From Silene latifolia (taxonomy: Eukaryota; Streptophyta; Magnoliopsida; Caryophyllales; Caryophyllaceae), in contig NC_133538.1 in the NCBI RefSeq assembly GCF_048544455.1, forward strand, positions 38,007,469 to 38,071,468: DNA of 64,000 nt. The letters are read 5' to 3'. This document shows, one piece after another, positions 56,473 through 64,000 of the stretch. Position numbers and translations under genes: made by a program. Under the pieces are notes generated by a model. That model saw only the letters and a program-made list of their open reading frames with translations. It was not told the origin of the DNA and ran no database searches. Numbering within the stretch: position 1 is the first letter of the stretch; each line of letters opens with the position of its first letter.

Positions 56473-57786
56473 AGGAGCAACAAGATGCCATCAGCTTGAA
56501 GGAGAAGCACTCTTGTCCCTTTGTACAAGAACAAAAGTGATGTTCAAGAGTGTTCCAACTATCGGGGATTTAAACTTATGAGTCATACGATGAAGTTATG
56601 GGAGCGGATAATCGAGCAAAGGCTTAGGAGATGTGTAGACATCTCGGATAACCAATTTGGATTTATGCCCGGGAGATCGACTATGGATGCGATTTTTATC
56701 ATGAGATAGTTGATGGAACACCATCGGGACAAGAAGACGGACTTGCATATGGTTTTTATTGACTTGGAAAAGGCATATCATACGGTACCAAGAGAAGTAC
56801 TTTGGTGGGCTTTGGCGAGAAAGGGTGTGTCTTAAAAATATATTGACCTCATAAAGGACATGTATGAGGGGGCTAGTGCAAGTGTTCGCACTAATGTTGG
56901 GAGAACGGAAGAATTTCCCATTACCATCGGGGTGCATCAAGGTTCTGCACTCAGTCCTTTTCTCTTTGCTATAGTTATGGATGACTTGACAAGGGATATT
57001 CAGGACGACATCCCTTGGTGTATGATGTTTGCTGATGATATTGTGTTGATTGATGAGACGAAAGAGGGGGTGGAGAGAAAGTTGGAATTGTAGAGGCAGA
57101 CTTTGGAGACTCGTGGGTTTAGGCTGAGCAAGAGTAAGACTGAGTATTTGAGGTGTCAATTCAGTAAGGTGGCGGGGTTGAGATCGACAAATGCGGAGAG
57201 TATTATTTTCGATGGGAATGTGGTTGAGGGGTCAGATTTATTCAGATATCTAGGATCTATTATTCAAAAAGATGGGGAGTTAGACGGAGATGTGGCCCAC
57301 AGAATTAAAGTGGGATGGTTGAAATGGAAGAGTGGTTCGGGGTTTTTATGCGACAACGATATGCCCCAAAGATTAAAGGAAAAAATTTATCGCACGGCAA
57401 TTAGGCCTGCCTTACTTTACGGTTCCGAGTGTTGGGCCGTGAAACATTGTCACATTCAAAAGATGAATGTGGCGGAGTTGCGTATGTTGAGGTGGATGTA
57501 CGGACATATAAGGAAAGATCGATTAAGGAATGAGGTGATTCGGGAAAAGGTAAAAGTGGCGCCAATAGAGGTAAAGATGATGAAAAACCGACTAAGATGG
57601 TTTGGTCATGTGAGAAGGAGACCTATGGACGCACCAGTTAGGAGGCTGGAGACTTGGAGAACAGAAAAGGTCCCTAGAGTAGAGGAAGACCAAGACAGAC
57701 ATGGTTGAGAGTGATAGAGCACGATATGAAATTTTTGGGGCTTGAGGAGAGTATGGTGACGGAGAGGGCACAATGGAGAGAAAGGA
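56473..57786 (+). pseudogene. RTE-like LINE reverse transcriptase, 5'-truncated, several stops
   Basis: One reading frame carries the non-LTR reverse transcriptase: [94 protein letters not shown] and the catalytic MMFADDIVLIDE near 57030. The C-terminal region follows, RTAIRPALLYGSECWAVKHC and MLRWMYGHIRKDRLRNE, then MKNRLRWFGHVRRRP. In-frame stops lie at about 56500, at 56707, 56833 and 57091, and at 57706. The endonuclease is absent. The coding text runs up to the next element at 57787, so its 3' end may continue beyond the window. The text fits the plant RTE/BovB-like clade. Confidence 0.88.
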
Positions 57787-59092
57787 TGTAATACTCCGTA
57801 TTTATATGTCTTGGGGTACTCTATCGAGTAGCCCTTACTCTGTCGAGTAAGGGCAAGTTGCGAAATAAAATAGTTTCTGACCTGTTGGGTACTCGATCGA
57901 GTAAGGGGGTACTCGATCGAGTACCTTGGGTACTCGATCGATTGTCCGGTTTTACGGGGAGTTTCCTCGGGTTTTGTTAATTATGCGATTAAGGTATTTA
58001 AACATAATCGTCATTGTTTTAAATCACTTTTACAAAACCTAAAACCCTGTTTAAGAGAGAAAGCAGCCAGTTCATCTTCCTAATCGCATTCTTAGCAATT
58101 CCCGAGTTCGACGGTCGCCTTGTCGTAATTCGTATCGTTGAGTTCCTTGCGTCGAGGGTAAGCTTTTAACATAATTTTTATAATGTTTTGTTAAGATTGG
58201 TTAAACCCTAATTTAGAGATTTGGGGGTTTTGGTGTGTAGTATGTGATGTGTAGTCTCTATGTGTTATATGATAGGAGGAGGGTTCGTAGAAGAGGCATT
58301 TTGATACAGCTGTAGACACCGTCTGCTTGTTGTGCCTTCCAGGTAGGATTTCCTACTCAGTATTAGTCCCATAATGGGATATTGGTGATGTGCTGTATTT
58401 GGTTGTTTGATATAGTGATTGTACTGTGTTTGTGGTTGTGATCGTTGTTGATGGTTCTCGAGATGCGTTCTCGGCTGAGTGGGGTCACTTGCGGGAGTGA
58501 CTTCACGCCCTAGTTTCGCCCTTCGTGGAACCCGCCACGGAAGGGGATGTGCACATTAATGGGACAGGGTTATCGCTCGTATGATGAGCGGGGCTTAGGT
58601 GGGAACGGCGCGTCCCCCATCGCGGGCGGTCCAAAGGACGGTCGATATTGAGATGATGGGAGTTGGTGGTGTGTGTGTGTGTGTGTGTGTGACAGTTGTT
58701 TGTCTGTTTATCTTATTATTGTTATCTATATTGATTGTGTGATTAGTACCGACCCCGGTGTTGTTTTGTAAACTGCGGTGATCCATTCGGGGATGGTGAG
58801 CAGATATTGAGCGGTATTGAGATGAGTACTGGGATAGTCGGGATGCCACGACATGATGATAGGAGTTTTCCATTTGTAGCCTTAGTTTATTTACATTTCA
58901 GTTAGACATCGTTTGAGAATAATGTATCGTACTTTTAGTTGGTTTCATGGATTGTAACTATTCGTTAAACTATTTATAATAAACGTTGTTTCTTTATTGT
59001 TGTTTGATTATCATTGCCTCGGGTAACCGAGATGGTAATGTCTTCATACCTGAGTGGTCCTGGTAAGGCACTTGGAGTATGGGGGTGTTACA
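57787..59092 (+). repeat. Left LTR of the second Tekay-like element
   Basis: 1306 bp, TG...CA. It has five TACTCGATCGAGTA-type palindromes at 57817-57943 (two diverged), a (GT)n run at about 58668-58691, and the phrase ATAATGGGATATTGGTGATG near 58370. No coding region. Confidence 0.88.
57817..57944. repeat. ACTCGATCGAGT palindromes in the LTR
   Basis: Three close copies at about 57890, 57910 and 57930 and two diverged ones (TACTCTATCGAGTA near 57817, ACTCTGTCGAGT near 57837). The three close copies are spaced 20 bp. Confidence 0.92.
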
Positions 59093-59865
59093 AATGGTAT
59101 CAGAGCGACGATCCTGAAACCTGTAACCAATGAACTTAATGAACATAGGGAGTCAATTAAAATGAACCCGGGTAAAAGTTGTAGGAGCTAGTGCAAAGGC
59201 TTGGGAGACGTCCTAAAGTCGCGGGGTCGCCCTACAACTTTGAACCGGTCACATGGGGAAGTGTTTGTCGAGTCGTATGTGTGTTTGGTTGACTTGTTTA
59301 CAAATGTGATGGAATGTGTTGATTGTTGGATGTTCGAATTGAAAGTTGAGGAGGTGAAAGAAAAGTGATGATATATATAGAAACCGTTGATGAAATGATA
59401 GCATGTTGAATGTTTTACAACGTGGCAATTAATAGCATGATTGTTATGATATAATATGTGATTTATAAAGTTAGCATGTTAGCATATGACGTAATATGCG
59501 GGTAGCTCTTACGAATTGGGGTTACTCGATCGAGTGGGGCTGACTCGATCGGGTGGGTTTTTTGCGATTTTGAGTCCAGAATCGAGTTTTGGGGCACTCG
59601 ATCGAGTAACTAGGGGTACTCGATCGAGTAGGGGGTCACTCGATCGAGTAGCCTAGATACTCGATCGAGTAGGAAAGAGATCGGAAGGTCCGTTTGGTTC
59701 TGAGTTTGGGTACTCGATCGAGTACGTGGGGCACTCGATCGAGTAGCCCGTTACTCGATCGAGTGTGTTTGGGAACTCGATCGAGTGGGTTCTGGGCATC
59801 GTGTTTTCGTGTTTTGAGGTTTAGTACGTGTGTTTATGTTTACCCCTTTCTTATATAGCTTCAAG
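59093..59865 (+). other. Primer-binding site and palindrome-rich leader of the second Tekay-like element
   Basis: TGGTATCAGAGCG starts at 59095, two bases after the LTR. The leader to gag is about 770 bp, long for this element type, and its last third holds ten palindromes (annotated separately). No gene is seen before gag. Confidence 0.85.
59521..59790. repeat. Ten ACTCGATCGAGT palindromes in 270 bp of leader
   Basis: Copies at about 59524, 59542 (one base different), 59597, 59619, 59638, 59658, 59710, 59730, 59751 and 59773, most flanked by GGGG or G-rich spacers. Spacing is often close to 20 bp (six intervals of 18-22 bp) with a few larger gaps. The 12-bp core is a perfect palindrome. Confidence 0.95.
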
Positions 59866-60720
59866 ATGCCGCCCAAGAGAACTGCTTTGTACGCGAGAGC
59901 TGAGCTTATGACCGTGGATGACATCGTTAAGATGTTAGAGCACCAGGATGCTCTTACTGAGACCCTGAAGAGAGTGAATGAGGACAAGGATAAGAGTAAG
60001 GAAAAGGAGGTTGATCATTCTAAAATCAGCCTCTATATTGCGAGGTTTAACCCGAAAGAGTACAAGGAAGTTGGGGAGCCTAATCTGCTTGATAGTTGGC
60101 TGAGAGAGATGGAGAACATCTTAGACTTGGTTCATTGTCCTGATGAGATGAGGGTGGAACAGGCTGCATTCTATCTGAGGGAGGCAGCAGGCATGTGGTG
60201 GGATTCAGTGAAGGTGAGTTCTAAGGAGATATACACCAACCAAGGCTTACCTGCTATACCTTGGGAGGAGTTTCGTAGGGCTGTGAGGAAGGAGTTCGTA
60301 CCGGAGCATGTGAGGAGTAAGTTGAGGGAAGAGTTTGATAAGTTTAAGATGACCGTTGAGATGTCGGTAGCCGAGTACTACAGACAGTTCAATGAGAAGT
60401 CCAGGTATGCTGAGGATATGGGTTTGAGCGAGGAGAACCTGGCATTGAGGTTTGAGAGAGGGTTGACTACCACGATTATGGATAAGTTACCCGTGGGAAT
60501 CCTTACCGATGTTAAGGAAGCTTATGAGAGGGCTGGAAGAGCTGAGAGGCTGGTGGAGATGGCTCAGGAGAGGTCTGGTGGTGAGAAGAGGAAGTCTGAG
60601 AGCGAGGGTGGTGGCCAATCTAATTACAAGAAAGGCAACCACAATCAGTCTAAAGGATTTTCTTCTGGTCGAGTTCTGTGCAGGGGCTTCCTTTGGGCGT
60701 GGCCGTGGGAGTGTGAGTAA
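59866..60720 (+). pseudogene. Second Tekay-like gag, frameshifted at its C-terminus
   Basis: Starts at MPPKRTALYARAELMTVDD (59866), chosen over an ATG at 59830 because it has the MPP-like start of this family. The core reads LLDSWLREMENILDLVHCPD, VEQAAFYLREAAGMWWDSV, RKEFVPEHVRSKLREEF, FKMTVEMSVAEYYRQFNEKS, LALRFERGLTTTIMDKLPVG. Near 60680 an indel moves the reading to another frame, where one zinc knuckle, [14 protein letters not shown], is found at about 60740-60780; a second indel near 60785 returns to the first frame. Confidence 0.85.
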
Positions 60721-60774
60721 TAGCTGGGGAGTTACCTGCTTTGGTTGTGGTGGTGTAGGCCACAAGAGACATGA

Positions 60775-62508
60775 GTGCACGAGTGCACCGGATCTTTCCG
60801 GACTCGCAGCTTCGCGAGCAAAAGACCGGCTGGATCATGGCCAAACCGGGGAAGTCAGAGTTACCAGAGTGGAGGCAACCGCAACGGCGGTAATTCTTAT
60901 CAGAAGACACCGACGAACAACAACAACAATCAAGGGTCGGGTGCTAAGTCGACCGCATCAGCCAGTACTGTCCAGGGAGGTGGACAGAAGACCAGTGGCA
61001 AGTTGTTCATGATGGAGAAGAAGGCAGCTGAGGAAGATGCGCACGTTATCACCGGTACATTCCTTATTAATGGTATTCCTACGTTTGTTTTGTTTGATTC
61101 GAGGGCTTCTCAGTCGTTTGTGTCTTCGAGTCATGTAAAACAGTTGGGTTTGGGAGTATATGAGTCTGTGAGTGAGCAAGTTTTCATACCTTCGGGTGAG
61201 TCTGTATCATGTGGGAGGTTGTTTAGAGATGTATCTTTGATAGTTGGGCAAGTTGATTTCCCTGTAGACTTGCTAGAGTTTCCTTTTAACGGTTTTGAGA
61301 TGATAGTTGGGATGGATTGGTTAGGAAAGTATAAAGCTAAGATAGACTGTCATCAAAAGAAAGTGTCCTTAAGAGGTCCAAAGGGTGTTAGTGTGTCTTA
61401 TCGTGGGTTTCTCGTCAAACCCAAAGTTAAGTTGATTGCAGCTGTCACCTTGAAGTCTTATCTGAGGAAGGGATGTCCGTTGATCTTGTGTCATGTGAGA
61501 GATGACCGGATAGAGAGTCCGACAGTGGATGAGATACCAGTGGTGGGAGAGTTTGCAGATGTTTTTCCAGAGGAGATTCCGGGGTTGCCACCGAAGAGGG
61601 AGATAGATTTCACCGTAGAGTTGAAGCCAGGGACGGGGCCAATCTCTAAGGCACCGTACCGTATGGGTCCTAAGGAGATGGAGGAACTTAGGAAGCAGTT
61701 GGATGATTTGATAGAGAAGGGATACATTAGACCAAGTGTATCGCCTTGGGAGCACCGCCTGTTCGTGAAGAAGAAAGATGGGAGTTTGAGGCTGTGCATA
61801 GATTACAGAGAGCTGAACCGTGTGACGATAAAGAACAAGTATCCTTTGCCAAGGATAGATGACCTGTTTGATCAGTTGAGCGGTGCAACAGTCTTCTCTA
61901 AGATTGATTTGAGGTCGGGGTACCATCAGGTGAAGATTAGAGAGGTGGACATACCAAAGACAGCTTTCACGTCAAGGTATGGCCATTATGAGTATGTGGT
62001 GATGCCGTTTGGGTTGTCTAATGCGCCGGCAGTGTTTATGGATTTAATGAATAGAATCTTCAGACAGTTCTTGGACCAGTTTGTAGTAGTGTTTATCGAT
62101 GATATCTTAGTCTACTCTAAGACTAAGGAGGAGCATGAGGAGCATCTGAGGATCGTGTTGCAGACTTTGAGGGATCATGAGTTGTATGCTAAGCTGTCCA
62201 AGTGTGAGTTCTGGTTAGAGAAAGTTGCTTTTCTGGGGCATGTAATCTCTAAAGATGGGGTAGCTGTGGATCCGGCGAAGATTGAGGCAGTGACAAAGTG
62301 GGAAGCACCAAAGAATGTGGCTGAGGTTAGGAGTTTCTTGGGTTTAGCTGAATACTACAGACGGTTCGTGAAAGATTTCTCCAAGATAGCTAGACCGATG
62401 ACAACGTTGATGAGGAAAGAGAACAGGTTTCGTTGGGATGAGAGTTGTGAGACGGCGTTCCAAACATTAAAGGAGCGTTTGACCACACTCCCGTCCTCGC
62501 ATTGCTGA
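60775..62508 (+). pseudogene. Second Tekay-like protease and RT, protease motif mutated
   Basis: The protease domain ([20 protein letters not shown] near 61050-61110) has FDSRAS where the active site should be D-S/T-G-A-S, so the catalytic glycine is arginine. [15 protein letters not shown] follows. The RT has the blocks [47 protein letters not shown] and the catalytic [11 protein letters not shown] near 62095, then [20 protein letters not shown]. The frame ends at 62508 after indels around 62480-62540 within the start of RNase H. Confidence 0.9.
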
Positions 62509-62870
62509 AGGAGCGAGAATTTGAGGTTTATACGATGCCTCGAAGAATGGGTGGGATGTGTGTTGATGGAGAATGGTAAAGTGATTGCCTATGCTTCTAG
62601 GCAGTTGAAGCCTTATGAGGAGAACTACCCTACTCATGATCTGGAGTTGGGTGCAGTGGTGTTTGCTCTCAAGATTTGGAGACATTACCTTTATGGAGCA
62701 ATCTTTAAGGTATTTTCTGATCACAAGAGTCTTAAGTACATCTTCACGCAGAAGGAGTTGAACATGAGACAGAGGAGGTGGATGGAGTTGATTGGCGATT
62801 ATGACATGGAAATTATCTACCATGAAGGGAAGGCCAATGTTGTAGAGCGATGCTTTGAGTAGGAAGAGTG
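62509..62870 (+). pseudogene. Second Tekay-like RNase H, frameshifted
   Basis: After the break, one frame carries [59 protein letters not shown] and YHEGKANVV, the normal RNase H order. A further indel near 62850 takes it out of frame where the family has the ADALSRK stretch. Confidence 0.85.
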
Positions 62871-64000
62871 TACATTCCTTGTGTACAGCTCTATCTTTGA
62901 TGAGGCTGAGGGATGAGGTAGCGAGCTTTGGGATACATATGATGCGAAAGGAGATGCCATGGGTGATATGACAAGACATCCGGAGTTTTATGATGATATT
63001 CGAGGTAAACAGGCTTTGGATCCTAAGATAGTTGAGTGGAGAGTCGAGTAGAGAAAGGGACAGTGTCCGGTTTTCTTATTCATACGAGATGGTAGTTTGA
63101 GGTTTGATGGTAGGTGGTGTGTTCCTAACGATGAGGAGTTGAAAAAGACGATCATGACAGAGGCGCATTGCACACCATATTCAGTTCATCCAGGTGGAGA
63201 CAAGCTATACAAGGATTTGAAGAAAACGTTTTGGTGGCCTGGGATGAAGAAAGAGACAACTGAGTTTGTGTCCCGTTGTTTGACATGCCAAAGAGTTAAA
63301 GGGGAACAGAGAAGACCACAAGGTAAGATTCAGTCTTTAGAGGTGCCTGAGTGGAAGTGGGAATCCATTTCCATGGATTTCATTGTGGGTTTGCCTAAGA
63401 GTCAACAAGGTAACAACATGATTTGGGTGATAGTGGATCGTCGACCAAGTCACTCACTTTGTTCTAATGAAAGATACATGGACTAAGGCACAATTGGCTA
63501 TGGCCTATCGAAAGAACGTGCTTAAGTTACATGGAGTCCCTAAGGACATAGTGTCCGACAGAGATGCGAGGTTTATATCAAGGTTTTGGAAGGAGTTGCG
63601 GAATCGTTGGGAACGACTTTGAAGATGAGTACAAAGATTTCATCCTGCGACAGATGGGCAGACTGAGAGAACAATCAAGACTCTTGAGGATATGTTGCGA
63701 GCTTGTGTGATGGATTTTGGTGGTAGCTGGGAGCAGAGGTTGGACTTGATAGAGTTTTCTTACAACAACAGCTATCACACTAGTATTGGTATGGCACCGT
63801 TTGAAGCTTTGTATGGGAGGAGATGTAGGAGTCCAATCTGTTGGGACGACAAAGCTTAGAGGCAAGGGTTTTAGGACCAGAGATGGTGCATGAGATGGTG
63901 GAACAGATTAAGATGATCAGGGAACGGATGAGAGCAGCCAAGGATCGACAAAAGAGTTATGCAGATCTACATCGTCGGGACATAGAGTTTCAAGTTGGGG
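62871..64000 (+). pseudogene. Second Tekay-like integrase, broken, runs off the window
   Basis: A diverged linker to 63096 contains a TAG near 63049. The frame 63097-63486 holds the zinc region (EAHCTPYSVHPGGDKLYKDL, SRCLTCQRVKGE) and the core start SMDFIVGLPK...WVIVD. After a shift near 63440, another frame shows [39 protein letters not shown] text and [20 protein letters not shown]. More indels follow near 63610 and 63855. The element continues past 64000. Confidence 0.87.

Larger units (their letters stand above)
57787..64000 (+). mobile_element. Second Tekay-like gypsy element, partial, frameshifted
   Basis: Begins with an LTR (57787-59092, TGTAATACTCC...GGTGTTACA), then a primer-binding site, a long palindrome-rich leader and gag-pol. 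The RT-integrase text is close to the first Tekay element, but the LTR and leader are unrelated to it. The window ends inside the integrase, so the right LTR and target duplication cannot be seen. Several indels and a mutated protease motif show it is dead. Confidence 0.9.

Overview
The window is plant nuclear DNA, from a eudicot with a repeat-rich genome; I cannot name the species from sequence alone. Every gene-like region is a transposable element or a broken gene fragment. No complete ordinary host gene, rRNA, tRNA or CRISPR array was seen. Plant origin is shown by Tekay-type chromoviruses, an Athila element, a Tat/Ogre-type gag, a FAR1/FHY3-type transposase and fragments of plant genes resembling PHT2;1 and UTP23.

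Layout. (1) 1-23943: a FAR1/MULE-type transposase pseudogene on the minus strand, in two pieces (1552-3234 and 21553-23114). It is split by an 18.3-kb Ty1/copia element (3235-21552), which is itself split by a 9.6-kb Ty3/gypsy Tekay element (5951-15509, target duplication GAGTT). (2) 23944-40392: a chain of TIR-type DNA elements separated by (TA)n runs. One of them holds a 12.2-kb minus-strand Tat/Ogre-like retrotransposon with gag but no pol (24327-36569, duplication CTTAT). Another carries an exon of a PHT2;1-like phosphate transporter. (3) 40393-54740: a low-complexity stretch, then a minus-strand Ty1/copia element with 151-bp LTRs (40615-53593, duplication GCATT). It is split by a minus-strand Athila element with gag and protease but no RT or integrase (43388-51705, duplication GTCCC). 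Beyond it lies a UTP23-like gene fragment whose intron holds a 518-bp hairpin MITE with a 9-bp duplication. (4) 54741-56472: no recognisable gene. (5) 56473-57786: an RTE-like LINE reverse-transcriptase pseudogene. (6) 57787-64000: the left LTR and most of the gag-pol of a second, frameshifted Tekay-like gypsy element that leaves the window.

How the parts relate. Target-site duplications and uninterrupted flanks give three insertion histories: FAR1 gene, then copia, then Tekay; TIR element, then Tat/gag-only; copia, then Athila. Three elements with nearly identical LTRs have no usable pol (copia 3235, Tat 24327, Athila 43388), so they look like families mobilised in trans.

Two patterns are the best candidates for something new. 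Unrelated LTR-retrotransposon families each carry their own array of short GC-rich palindromes in the LTR, leader or 3' untranslated region: CTGCCGG/CCGGCAG hairpins, GGGCGCAC/GTGCGCCC, ACTCGATCGAGT and GGGTC/GACCC. In parallel, the TIR elements share a terminal signature but carry different subterminal motif arrays.
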